61,506 bases of DNA, from NCBI RefSeq assembly GCF_002300165.1, contig NZ_MLCE01000032.1, forward strand, positions 1-61,506, in the 5' to 3' direction. Within the stretch, counting starts at the first letter, position 1, and each line of letters opens with the position of its first letter. This document shows, in pieces, positions 16,544 to 24,771 of the stretch. This DNA is from Streptomyces sp. Tue6028. Lineage in GTDB: Bacteria > Actinomycetota > Actinomycetes > Streptomycetales > Streptomycetaceae. The notes beneath the pieces were generated by a model. The model saw only the letters and a list, made by a program, of their open reading frames with translations, did no database searches and was not told where the DNA came from. The translations under genes and the position numbers were made by a program.

Positions 16544-18117
16544 CCGACGTCCTGCTTCTCGTGGTCCCCGTGACCCTGCTCGCGGTGGTGGTGCGGCGGG
16601 CGGAGATCTCCGCACCGGTCAGCCTGGTCCTCGCGGGTCTGCTCGCCTCCTTCGTGCCCGGCGTGCCCGACTACCACCTCGACCCGCACGTCGTGCTGTT
16701 CCTGTTCATCCCGCCGATGGTGTACTCGGAGGCCTGCGAGAGCTCCTTCCTCAGCTTCCGGGTCAACGCGCGCCCCATCGCCCTGCTGTCCGTGGGGCTC
16801 GTCCTGTTCACCATGGCGCTGGTGGCGCTGGTCGCGCACACCGTCGTCCCCGGCATGTCCTGGCCCGTCGCCTTCGTGCTGGGCGCCGTCCTCGGACCGA
16901 CCGACGTGGTCGCCGCGGTGTCCGTCGCCCGCAGACTCGGGCTGCCCCGCAGACTCGTACGGATCATGACCGCCGAGTCGCTGTTCAACGACTCGACCGG
17001 CCTGACCGCGTACCGCATCACCGTGGCGATCATCGCGGGCGGCGGGTTCTCCCTCCTCGACGGCGTCCGCGACTTCGTGCTCGCCTGCTCGGGCGGACTC
17101 TTCCTCGGCCTGTTCATCGCCTGGCCGGTACGCCGGCTCCAGTGCTGGCTCGGCGACGCCGTCGCGCACACCGCGGTCTCCCTGCTGGTGCCCTTCGTCA
17201 CCTACGCCCTCGCCGAGTACCTGCACGCCTCCGGTGTGCTCGCGGTGCTCGCCGCCGGGCTGTACCTCGGACACCACTCCAACCGCGCCTCGCACGCGGC
17301 CCGCATCCAGGAGCAGGCCTCCTGGAAGCTGATCGTCTTCCTGCTGGAATCCCTGGTGTTCGCCCTGATCGGGCTCCAACTCCGCCCGGTCCTCGGATCG
17401 TTGGACGGCATTCCGCCCGCGTCCCTGATCTGGTACGCCTCCGCCGTCTCCGCCACCGTCATGCTCGGCCGCTTCCTGTGGGTGTTCCCGGCGACCTATC
17501 TGCCGCGATGGCTGTCGCCCCGGCTGCGCGCCCGGGACCCCTCACCACCGTGGCAGCTGCCCGCGACGCTGTCCTGGGCGGGCATCCGCGGCGTCGTGTC
17601 ACTGGCCGCGGCGTTCGCGCTGCCCGACGACATGCCGCACCGCGAACTCGTCCTCTTCCTCACCTTCTCCGTCACCCTGAGCACCCTCTTCGTGCAGGGG
17701 CTCGGGTTCCCGGCGTTCGTGCGCCTGCTGGGGCTCGCGGGCACGAACGGCGAGCACGACGACCACCTCGCCGAGGCCAAGGCACAGGAGGAGGCGGCCC
17801 GGCTCGCGCAGCACCGCCTGGAGGAACTGGTCGCGCACGAACACAAGCACTGTCCGCAGCATGTGGTGCTGCGACTGCGGGAGGTCGCCGAGTACCGCCG
17901 CGTCGCCGCCTGGGAGCGGCTGCGCGACGACGGCCGGCTCGGCAGCCAGTCGCCGTCCGCCGCCTACCGGCTGCTGCGCCGGGAGATGCTGACGGCCGAG
18001 CGCGAGGCGTTCATCATGATGCGCAACCAGGGACGCCTCGACGACGAGGTGGCCCGCCAGGTCGTCCACCAGCTCGACTTCGAGGAGGCGGCACTCAGCC
18101 GCGATCTGCACCTGTGA
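16540..18117 (+). CDS. CPA1-family Na+/H+ antiporter
   Basis: A 525-residue cation/proton antiporter with 10-12 hydrophobic segments. Family marks are 'FLFIPPMVYSEAC', 'LGAVLGPTDVVAAVSVARRLG', the ion-site stretch 'ESLFNDSTGL' (ND pair) and 'LSWAGIRGVVSLAAAFALP'. A hydrophilic tail of about 130 residues follows, as in NhaP-type bacterial antiporters. The GTG at 16540 overlaps the LtrA stop (GTGA), which fixes the start. It may support pH or ion balance during production; a cluster-specific role is not shown. Confidence 0.88.
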   Translation: MTDVLLLVVPVTLLAVVVRRAEISAPVSLVLAGLLASFVPGVPDYHLDPHVVLFLFIPPMVYSEACESSFLSFRVNARPIALLSVGLVLFTMALVALVAHTVVPGMSWPVAFVLGAVLGPTDVVAAVSVARRLGLPRRLVRIMTAESLFNDSTGLTAYRITVAIIAGGGFSLLDGVRDFVLACSGGLFLGLFIAWPVRRLQCWLGDAVAHTAVSLLVPFVTYALAEYLHASGVLAVLAAGLYLGHHSNRASHAARIQEQASWKLIVFLLESLVFALIGLQLRPVLGSLDGIPPASLIWYASAVSATVMLGRFLWVFPATYLPRWLSPRLRARDPSPPWQLPATLSWAGIRGVVSLAAAFALPDDMPHRELVLFLTFSVTLSTLFVQGLGFPAFVRLLGLAGTNGEHDDHLAEAKAQEEAARLAQHRLEELVAHEHKHCPQHVVLRLREVAEYRRVAAWERLRDDGRLGSQSPSAAYRLLRREMLTAEREAFIMMRNQGRLDDEVARQVVHQLDFEEAALSRDLHL

Positions 18118-18124
18118 GCGCGCA

Positions 18125-18168
18125 CATGGGGGTGCCCCCGCCGGATCTCCGGCGGGGGCACCCCCATG
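18125..18168. terminator. 21-bp perfect hairpin between convergent genes
   Basis: A perfect 21-bp inverted repeat with a 2-nt loop lies 7 nt after the antiporter stop and 4 nt before the stop of the convergent ANL-like gene. It would terminate transcription in both directions. Confidence 0.88.
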
Positions 18169-18172
18169 CGGC

Positions 18173-19237
18173 TCAGGCCCCCGGCAGCGGGGGAGCGATC
18201 CCGGCGAACGCCTGCCGGCCCAGGTACTCGATGTGCTCCACACCCAGCAGGGCCGCACAGGTTTCCGCGGTGTCCGGCGTCAGCTCGGGACCCACGCAGA
18301 CGACCCGCTCCAGCGGCCCCAGCTCGTCGACGTCCTCGGGCGCCGAGGCGACCAGGCTGTAGAGCACGGACTGGGTGACGAAGGCCGTACGCACCCGCTG
18401 GGCACGGATCGCGTCGAGCAGCTCGGGCGCGTGCATCAGCTCGGGCACCACCACCACGGCCGCACCGCAGCGCAGCGCGTGCTGGGTCAGGAAGGCGAGG
18501 CCGTCCTGCTGCGCGAACGGCACGCCCGCCAGGACCCGTTCACCCTTCTCCAGCGGATTGTCCGAGGCCAGCACGGCGAGGTCCGCAGCGATGTCGGAGT
18601 GGGTGAGCTGGGCGCGCCGCCGGGAACCCACCGCGTGGTGCACCACGGTGATGTCCGTGACGGGCTCGATGTCCACGATCGGCTCCGGGGACTCCGAGGC
18701 GATCAGGTCCTGGACCGATCGGTGGCCGTCCACCGGCTCCAGCGTGAAGATCTCCTCGACCGGCTGCTGTCCCGGACCGCGCAGGCGCTGCGCCTCACGC
18801 ACGATCGGCAGCAGCGCGGGCGTGGTGAACAGCCACCGCGCGCCGCTCTCCGTCAGCTGGGCGGCCAGTTCCGCCTCGTCGGCCTGGCTGTCCAGCACGC
18901 ACACCACGGCGCCGGCGCGTGCGCAGGCGTGCGGCACGGCCGGGTACCACAGGGTGTTGGTGGCGAACAGCGCCACGGCGTCGCCCTGCTCGACGCCGGC
19001 GTCGGCGAGTCCCGCCGCGAGCCGGCGGGTGGCCCGCTCCAGTTCCCGGTAGCCGATCGCACGGCCGGTCACGCCGTCGATCAACGCCGGGCTCGTGCCG
19101 CGGGCAGCGGCCTCGCCGAGCACCGTCTCGTACACCGGCAGATCGATGACGAGGTTCTCGTCGAACGGGCTGATCACGTCGAACGAGTCGAACGGATCGA
19201 AGGGTTCGAGCGGGTCGAAGGGATCGATGGTGGTCAT
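18173..19237 (-). CDS. truncated adenylate-forming (ANL) family protein, probable pseudoenzyme
   Basis: A 354-residue protein matching only the N-terminal part of acyl/aryl-CoA ligases: 'GYRELERATRRLAAGL' and 'GVEQGDAVALFATNTLWYP'. The place of the ATP-binding P-loop (usually SSGTTGxPKG) reads 'HHAVGSRRRAQLTHSDI', so the Thr/Gly-rich loop and its Lys are lost. The frame stops near the end of the large domain, without the YGxTE-type motif, the hinge or the catalytic Lys subdomain (families are about 500 residues). The N-terminus has a Phe-Asp-Pro-rich repeat. The start overlaps the stop of the MFS gene by 4 nt. A binding or regulatory role, or decay, are both possible. Confidence 0.75.
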   Translation of the reverse strand: MTTIDPFDPLEPFDPFDSFDVISPFDENLVIDLPVYETVLGEAAARGTSPALIDGVTGRAIGYRELERATRRLAAGLADAGVEQGDAVALFATNTLWYPAVPHACARAGAVVCVLDSQADEAELAAQLTESGARWLFTTPALLPIVREAQRLRGPGQQPVEEIFTLEPVDGHRSVQDLIASESPEPIVDIEPVTDITVVHHAVGSRRRAQLTHSDIAADLAVLASDNPLEKGERVLAGVPFAQQDGLAFLTQHALRCGAAVVVVPELMHAPELLDAIRAQRVRTAFVTQSVLYSLVASAPEDVDELGPLERVVCVGPELTPDTAETCAALLGVEHIEYLGRQAFAGIAPPLPGA

Positions 19238-21216
19238 TCCTGTCCTCCGGAGGATGCGCTCACGCGCGGTAGGGACGTGGTGGGCGGGCCCGCGTGCAGC
19301 AGATCTCCCAACTGCTGGAGGAACAGCTCCCAGCGCGCGGTGAACCCGGGGTCGTCCGGGCCGAGGCCCGTCGCCATCCGGGTGATCTGCGGCAGCAGGC
19401 GCGGATAGTTGGTGAGGGCGAAGGTGAGCAGCCGCAGCAGCTCGGGATCGAGCTCCGGGCGCAGCTCTCCGCCGGACTGCCGCCTGCGGATCTCGTCCAC
19501 CTGCGACTTGATGACGGCGCGCCGCTCCTCCTCGTGCGGTACGGGAGCACTGCCGTAGGCGAGCGCCTCGCGTGTGAGGTAGGTCAGCCAGGCGGCGTCG
19601 TGGTGCGCGGACTCGAAGTGGTAGACGAAGAAGTCGCCGGCGGCACTCGGAGCCTCGCGGATCTCGCGTTCGCGGCGCTCGGTGACGTGTCCGAGGATCT
19701 CGTGGAAGAGCCGGTCACCGATACGGCCGCCGGTCATCAGGTACATGGAGTAGGCGAAGCCCACCGTGTGGCCGGGCAGCCGTTCCAGCAGGGCGTTGCC
19801 GGCGCCGGTGCCGCGGGGCAGCCGGGTGACCATGAACGCGGCGATCAGCGTCACGAGCGCGGCCACCGGCAGCACCTGCGAGAAGGCCGTCGCGTAGGCG
19901 GCGTGACCGGTGCCGTCGCCGAGCACCGCGAAGAACAGCAGGCTCATCAGGGCGACTCCCAGCGCGTTGCCCACCTGGAGGGTCGTGGTCACCACGCCCG
20001 CGCCGGCTCCCGCGTCGCGTGGCGCGAGGCTGCCGATGATGGTGCCGATGAGCGGGGTCATGCCGAGTCCCTGGCCCAGGCCCGCGATGAACATCGGCAG
20101 CCCGAGCTCCCAGCCGCTGAGCCCGGCTCCCTGGGCGGCGCTGGTGGCGGCCACCGAGCACAGTCCGACGGCCGCGACGAGATAGCCCAGCGTCAGCACA
20201 TGGCGCCCCAGCAGGCGGGCGATCCGCGCGGCCAGCAGCGAGGTGATCAGGAAGCCGACGGCGTTCGGCGTGTACACCAGGGCGGCGTGCAGCGGTGAGA
20301 AGCCCAGACCGATCTGCAGGTACAGCGCGAGGACCAGCATGAAGCCGACGTAGGAGAAACTGAACATGGCGGCGATCGGCACCCCGCCCGCGAAACCGCG
20401 GTTGCGGAACAGCGAGAGCCTGATCAGCGGATCGAGTCCCCGCTCGGCGACCGCGCGCTCGTGCCGCAGGAACAGCACGGCGGTCAGGGGAGCGGCGGCG
20501 AGCGACAGCAGCATCCACAGCGGCCAGCCCGCGTCGCGGCCCATCAGCAGCGGCACGATGAGCAGCACCAGGGTCAGCACCGACAGCGCGGAGCCGCGCC
20601 CGTCGAGGTGCGGACGCGACCGGGGCGGCTCGTCCGGCGGCAGGAGTGTCCGGCTCGCCACGATGGTCGCCACACCGATCGGCACATTGATCAGGAAGGC
20701 CGGCCGCCAGTCGAGGCCGAAGACGTTCCAGGCGAGCAGCAGCCCGCCGACGATCTGCCCGGCGATGGCACCGACGCCCACCACACAGCCGAACACGCCC
20801 AGGGCGCGGGCGCGTTCGGGGCCCTCGAAGGTCACCTGGATGATCGCGAGGACCTGTGGGTACAACAGCGCGCCGCCCACGCCCTGCAGGGCGCGCGCCG
20901 CGACGAGGACGCGGATGTCGGGGGCCAAGCCGCAGAGCGCGGACGCCGCCGTGAACACCGCGAGACCGGTGATGAACATGCGTTTCCGGCCGATGACATC
21001 ACCCAGCCGCCCGCCGGTCACCAGGAAACTCGCATAGAGAAGGGTGTATGAGGAAACCACCAATTCCACGGCGCCGAGGCTCGTATGGAGATCACTGTGG
21101 ATCGACGGCATGGCGACGTTGACGACAGCCACATCGAGAATGGCCATGAATGCGCCGGCCAGGATCACTGCGAGGCTCACCCAGCGGCGCCCGCTGCCGC
21201 GCTGTGCGCTCAACAT
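19234..21216 (-). CDS. DHA2-type MFS exporter fused to a TetR-like C-terminal domain
   Basis: A 660-residue protein. The first 480 or so residues are a drug:H+ antiporter of the EmrB/QacA group, with 'LDVAVVNVAMPSI', 'GGRLGDVIGRKRMF' (motif A) and 'ARALQGVGGALLYP'. Many transmembrane segments follow. After the last one the protein continues for about 160 residues that resemble the ligand-binding half of a TetR regulator: 'GDRLFHEILGHVTERRERE' and 'VDEIRRRQSGGELRPELDP', with no helix-turn-helix. This could be a cytosolic ligand-sensing tail. It probably exports the cluster product. It is first in the operon with the ANL-like gene and diverges from the NTF2/GMC operon. Confidence 0.85.
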   Translation of the reverse strand: MLSAQRGSGRRWVSLAVILAGAFMAILDVAVVNVAMPSIHSDLHTSLGAVELVVSSYTLLYASFLVTGGRLGDVIGRKRMFITGLAVFTAASALCGLAPDIRVLVAARALQGVGGALLYPQVLAIIQVTFEGPERARALGVFGCVVGVGAIAGQIVGGLLLAWNVFGLDWRPAFLINVPIGVATIVASRTLLPPDEPPRSRPHLDGRGSALSVLTLVLLIVPLLMGRDAGWPLWMLLSLAAAPLTAVLFLRHERAVAERGLDPLIRLSLFRNRGFAGGVPIAAMFSFSYVGFMLVLALYLQIGLGFSPLHAALVYTPNAVGFLITSLLAARIARLLGRHVLTLGYLVAAVGLCSVAATSAAQGAGLSGWELGLPMFIAGLGQGLGMTPLIGTIIGSLAPRDAGAGAGVVTTTLQVGNALGVALMSLLFFAVLGDGTGHAAYATAFSQVLPVAALVTLIAAFMVTRLPRGTGAGNALLERLPGHTVGFAYSMYLMTGGRIGDRLFHEILGHVTERREREIREAPSAAGDFFVYHFESAHHDAAWLTYLTREALAYGSAPVPHEEERRAVIKSQVDEIRRRQSGGELRPELDPELLRLLTFALTNYPRLLPQITRMATGLGPDDPGFTARWELFLQQLGDLLHAGPPTTSLPRVSASSGGQE

Positions 21217-21575
21217 GCAGGAAGTCTCGTGCGTGGAGAGCGAGTACGTCGCGGACCTGCCGAAGTGTCACCGACGTAGTCCCATGTTGTCGCAAGAGAA
21301 GAGGGAGCGCCGTTTCACTCTTACTCGGCGGCGATCCCGCAGAAAGGCACGGGAAGGGGAACGCCTTTCCGCAGGATTCACAGGATGCCGCTTTCGAGGG
21401 TCTCCCGAAATTCAGGAACGACCAGTTCTTCGTCCGAGCCGGCCGGACCGCGTGCGCCGATCCCCCCTTCACGGCGCAGGGGTCCCGCCGAGCGGCCGCC
21501 GGGCCCGGTAACGCGAACCCCCCGCCGGGCCCGGCCGCCGCTGCGAGACAACCACCACGATCCGAGGAGAGCGCT
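21217..21575. promoter_or_regulatory. divergent promoter region between the MFS gene and the NTF2/GMC operon
   Basis: A 359-bp gap between two divergent starts. No reading frame is convincing. Promoters for both directions are expected but no clear -35/-10 pair was found. GAGGAGAG at 21563-21570 is the ribosome binding site of the first NTF2-like gene. Confidence 0.5.
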
Positions 21576-21998
21576 GTGTCGAACACCGACCTGGTTCTGA
21601 AGATGTACGAGTACTTCAACTCCGGCCAGCTGGACCGCATCCAGGAGGAGCTGTTCCACCCGGAGATCTCCTGGAAGATGCCCGGCCACCACCCGCTCTC
21701 CGGCGACCACCGGGGCGCCGGCCAGGTCATGGCCTTCTTCGGCGAGCTGTTCAAGGCTGGTGTCACCGTCGACAACGTCCACTTCGGCGAGCTCGACGAC
21801 GGCACCGTCGTCGAGAAGCACCTCGGTCACGCGAAGGCGGACACCGAGGAGTACCTGTTCCCGACGTCCACGACGTACGGCATCCGCGACGGGAAGATCG
21901 CCGACGTCCAGGTGCACACCGCGGACCAGCACAGCGTGGACCGCTTCATGTGGACGGTCTTCCAGCTCAAGTCGATCGACGAGCGCATCGCCGTCTGA
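21576..21998 (+). CDS. NTF2/SnoaL-like protein 1
   Basis: A 140-residue protein with the SnoaL/ketosteroid-isomerase pattern: the N-terminal helix 'VLKMYEYFNSGQLDRIQEEL', then 'FHPEISWKMPGHHPLSGDHRG' and a beta-rich second half. Proteins of this fold act as isomerases, cyclases, epoxide hydrolases or dehydratases on small hydrophobic substrates. The GTG at 21576 is chosen because GAGGAGAG lies just upstream; the longer open frame has no good start. It begins a four-gene unit with a second NTF2-like protein, a GMC oxidoreductase and a VOC protein. Confidence 0.8.
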   Translation: MSNTDLVLKMYEYFNSGQLDRIQEELFHPEISWKMPGHHPLSGDHRGAGQVMAFFGELFKAGVTVDNVHFGELDDGTVVEKHLGHAKADTEEYLFPTSTTYGIRDGKIADVQVHTADQHSVDRFMWTVFQLKSIDERIAV

Positions 21999-22020
21999 GC
22001 CCTGCCCGAGGGAGACTCAC

Positions 22021-22395
22021 GTGGACACCAGGCAAGTGGTGAACAGCTACTACGAGCTGGCCAACAAGGGTGACTGGGACGCCTGGACGGACCTGTTCGC
22101 CGAGCGCCAGACCATGGACGAGCAGCTCGCGGGGCACGTGGAGGGGCGGGAGACCCTGCGCGCCATGATGCAGGGCTTCCCGGCGATGTACGCCTCGTTC
22201 ACGAACACCCCCCGGCACATCGTGGTCGAGGGCGAGCAGGCCGCCGTCGTCTCGCACATCTCGGCGGCCACGCACGCCGGCGAGCCGATCGAGGCCGACG
22301 TCGTCAACTACTTCCGGGTGGAGGGCGGTCTCATCTCGTACATGTCCAACCACCACGACACCGTCCCGTTCCGGCCCGTGCTCGGGACCGACTAG
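22021..22395 (+). CDS. NTF2/SnoaL-like protein 2
   Basis: A 124-residue protein of the same fold: 'VVNSYYELANKGDWDAWTDL', 'GRETLRAMMQGFPAMY' and 'ADVVNYFRVEGGLISYMSN'. The GTG at 22021 follows GGGAGA. It starts 22 nt after the first NTF2-like gene and ends 14 nt before the GMC oxidoreductase. The low visible identity to its neighbour suggests a distinct substrate or partner rather than a recent duplicate. Confidence 0.8.
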   Translation: MDTRQVVNSYYELANKGDWDAWTDLFAERQTMDEQLAGHVEGRETLRAMMQGFPAMYASFTNTPRHIVVEGEQAAVVSHISAATHAGEPIEADVVNYFRVEGGLISYMSNHHDTVPFRPVLGTD

Positions 22396-22409
22396 AGGCG
22401 GGAGCCGCC

Positions 22410-24002
22410 ATGGCGGAACACGAGGACCACAAGGACTACGACTACATCATCGTGGGCGCGGGCACCGCGGGCTCCGTGCTCGCCGCACGCCTCACGGAGG
22501 ACCCCGCGGTACGGGTCCTGCTCCTGGAGGCCGGCGGCAACCACATCCCGGCCAACGTCGACCAGGCACCGCTCTGGTTCACGCTGCTGGGCTCCGAGGT
22601 CGACTGGGGCTACACGAGTGTTCCACAGCCCGCCCTCGGCGGACGTTCGACGTACGAGCCGCGAGGCAAGATCCCGGGCGGCAGCAGCAACCTGTACATC
22701 ATGATGCACGTCCGGGGGCACCCCTCGGACTTCGACGCCTGGGCCTACCAGGGCGCCGCGGGATGGTCGTACGAGGACCTGCTGCCCTACTTCCGCAGGA
22801 TGGAGGACCAGGAGGACCCGCACGGCCCCGAGTCGGGCGTCGGCGGACCCCAGGTCGTCACCAACGCGGGCGCGCACCGGCCCAATCCGCTCTCCCGCAC
22901 CTTCATCGACGCGTGCGTGGAGCTGGGGCACACCGAGCTTGAGGACTTCAACGGCTCCCGCATGATCGGCGCGGGCTGGCACCACCTCGACGCCCGCGAC
23001 GGCCGGCGACGCGGTGCACTGGTGTCCTACCTCGAACCCGCCCTGAACCGGCCGAACCTGACGCTGCGTACGGGAGCGCAGGTGTCACGGCTGGTGGTGG
23101 AGGACGGCCGGTGCACCGGCGTCACCTACGTCCAGCAGGACGTGGTCCCCGCCGGTGAGGGTCGCACCGTGCCCAACGCGGGGCCCGGTGAGCCGGGCGA
23201 GCACACCGTACGGGCCGGTGCCGAGGTCCTGCTGTGCGCGGGCGCGATCGAATCGCCCAAGATCCTGCTGCTGTCCGGGATCGGATCCCCCGAGCAGCTG
23301 CGGCCGCTGGGCATCGACGTGACGGAGGCGCTGCCCGGTGTGGGCGAGAACTTCCACAACCACGTGCTCACCGGTCTGATCGCGGAGACCACGGAGCCCG
23401 TGGAACAGGGCCACCAGAACCTCTCCGAGTCGGCGCTCTTCGCCACCTCGCGACCCGGGATGATCGCCCCCGACCTGCAGATCGCCTTCGTGCACGTGCC
23501 GTTCGACATCATCGTCGGCCAGCAGCACCCGAACGCGGTCAGCATCCTGCCCGGTGTGGTGCGCCCCAACTCCCGGGGCACGGTGCGGCTGGCGAGCGCC
23601 GACCCGTTCGCCAAGCCGCTGGTCGACCCCAACTACCTGGGGGACCGCTCCGACGTGGAGCGTCTGGTGCAGGCGGTGAAGCTGTCCCGCGACATCTTCG
23701 CCACCTCGGCCTTCAAGGAGCACCTCAAGGGGGAGCTGCTGCCCGGCCCGGACGTGCGCACCGACGCCGACATCGAGCGGTTCGTGCGCGAGCGCGCGGA
23801 CAGCTACCACCACCAGGCCGGCTCGTGCCGCATGGGCATCGACGACCTCTCGGTCGTCGACCCGGACCTGAAGGTGCACGGGGTGCGCGGGCTGCGGGTC
23901 GTCGACGCGAGCGTGATGCCCGCGGTGCCGTCGGGCAACTGCAACACGGCCATCGCGGCGATCGCCGAGCGCGCCGCCGACCTGATCAAGGGGGACGCAT
24001 GA
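22410..24002 (+). CDS. GMC-family flavin oxidoreductase (alcohol dehydrogenase/oxidase type)
   Basis: A 530-residue FAD enzyme. The FAD motif is 'YIIVGAGTAGSVLAARLTED' with 'VLLLEAGG', and GMC signature 1 is 'GKIPGGSSNLYIMMHVRG'. Signature 2 is 'GAIESPKILLLSGIG'. The catalytic region 'SYHHQAGSCRMG' supplies the active His and 'PSGNCNTAIAAIAERAA' the second base position (Asn). It oxidises a primary or secondary alcohol; the natural substrate is unknown. The family length matches and it looks intact. The ATG at 22410 is preceded by GGCGGGAG. Its stop overlaps the start of the VOC gene. Confidence 0.9.
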   Translation: MAEHEDHKDYDYIIVGAGTAGSVLAARLTEDPAVRVLLLEAGGNHIPANVDQAPLWFTLLGSEVDWGYTSVPQPALGGRSTYEPRGKIPGGSSNLYIMMHVRGHPSDFDAWAYQGAAGWSYEDLLPYFRRMEDQEDPHGPESGVGGPQVVTNAGAHRPNPLSRTFIDACVELGHTELEDFNGSRMIGAGWHHLDARDGRRRGALVSYLEPALNRPNLTLRTGAQVSRLVVEDGRCTGVTYVQQDVVPAGEGRTVPNAGPGEPGEHTVRAGAEVLLCAGAIESPKILLLSGIGSPEQLRPLGIDVTEALPGVGENFHNHVLTGLIAETTEPVEQGHQNLSESALFATSRPGMIAPDLQIAFVHVPFDIIVGQQHPNAVSILPGVVRPNSRGTVRLASADPFAKPLVDPNYLGDRSDVERLVQAVKLSRDIFATSAFKEHLKGELLPGPDVRTDADIERFVRERADSYHHQAGSCRMGIDDLSVVDPDLKVHGVRGLRVVDASVMPAVPSGNCNTAIAAIAERAADLIKGDA

Positions 24003-24406
24003 CCCTTCGGTGGTCCCACGTGGGGCTCAACTGCCGTGACTTGGGGGCGACGGAGGCCTTCTACGAGAAGTGGTTCGGCTTCAGCCGGGCGCGCACCGTG
24101 GAACTGGACGACGACCGGATCGTGTTCCTGCGGCAGGGCGACGTGTACCTGGAGCTGTTCCACACCGACACCGAGCCGCTGGTGAAGCCGGCCGGCGACG
24201 GCCCCGCGCAGCCGGGCGTGGCCCGCCATCTGGCCTTCCAGACCGACGACCTGGAGGCCTTCCTGGCCGAGGTGGGCGACGAGGTTCCGGTGACTCTGGG
24301 ACCGCTGCACTTCGACGACTTCATCCCCGGGTGGCAGACCGTCTGGCTGACCGACCCGGACGGGGTGATCGTCGAGGTCAGCGAGGGGTACCGGGACGCC
24401 TCCTGA
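23999..24406 (+). CDS. VOC (glyoxalase/bleomycin-resistance/extradiol dioxygenase) superfamily protein
   Basis: A 135-residue single-module VOC protein: 'WSHVGLNCRDLGATEAFYEK', 'VYLELFHTDTEP', 'ARHLAFQTDDLEAFL' and 'TVWLTDPDGVIVEVSEG'. The four metal-ligand positions of the glyoxalase fold (His, Glu, His, Glu) can be assigned to these motifs. The ATG at 23999 overlaps the GMC stop by 4 nt, so the two are coupled. It may be an isomerase, lyase or dioxygenase in the pathway, or a ligand-binding resistance protein. Confidence 0.85.
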   Translation: MTLRWSHVGLNCRDLGATEAFYEKWFGFSRARTVELDDDRIVFLRQGDVYLELFHTDTEPLVKPAGDGPAQPGVARHLAFQTDDLEAFLAEVGDEVPVTLGPLHFDDFIPGWQTVWLTDPDGVIVEVSEGYRDAS

Positions 24407-24420
24407 CCACCGGCGGGGGC

Positions 24421-24450
24421 GGGCGGGCCGCGGCGACGGCCGGCCCGCCC
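24421..24450 (+). terminator. hairpin after the VOC gene
   Basis: GGGCGGGCC and GGCCCGCCC pair over 9 bp around a 12-nt loop, 14 nt after the VOC stop. It probably ends the NTF2/NTF2/GMC/VOC transcript. Confidence 0.65.
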
Positions 24451-24467
24451 TTCGCCGTGCGGTGTTC

Positions 24468-24557
24468 GGACCGTCCGGCGCCCCCGGACCGTGCGGCGCC
24501 CCCGGACCGTGCGGTGGTCGCGGACCGTGCGGTGGTCGCGGACCGTGCGGTGGTCGC
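24468..24557. repeat. five 18-bp direct repeats containing GGACCGTGCGG
   Basis: Units run 24468, 24486, 24504, 24522 and 24540. All share GGACCGTGCGG (the first has CC for GC). The second half switches from CGCCCCC to TGGTCGC between units 2 and 3. Two broken copies of GACCGTGCGGTG continue to about 24590. Confidence 0.92.
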
Positions 24558-24771
24558 GTCCCGTGCGTGACCCGGACCGTGCGGTGCCTCCTGACTGTGC
24601 GCGGGCCGCGCACGGCGGAGAGGCGGAGAGAAGGCAGGCAGGCCGTCGTCGGGTTCTGTGCCCGGGAGTTGGCACAGTTCGCGCGACGAACCGCCAAGTC
24701 GTTGGAAGCGACCAGGGGTCTGCCTTGACTGAAAGAGACCGATCACACGCGTACGAGGAAGAAGGCTTCCC

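Larger units (their letters stand above)
24407..24771. other. 365-bp gene-free region with hairpin and 18-bp repeats
   Basis: It contains the terminator-like hairpin (24421-24450) and an array of 18-bp units (24468-24557). It should also hold the promoter of the third NTF2-like gene. TTGACT at 24725-24730 is a possible -35 box, but the -10 position is weak. GAAGAAGG precedes the ATG at 24772. Confidence 0.5.

Noticed and set aside
18125..18168. Terminal inverted repeat of an insertion element
   Set aside because: The two arms are adjacent with a 2-nt loop exactly between two convergent stops, which is a terminator layout.
18173..19237. Functional acyl-CoA ligase
   Set aside because: The P-loop and the whole C-terminal subdomain are missing. 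The intact ligase is at 39376-40938.
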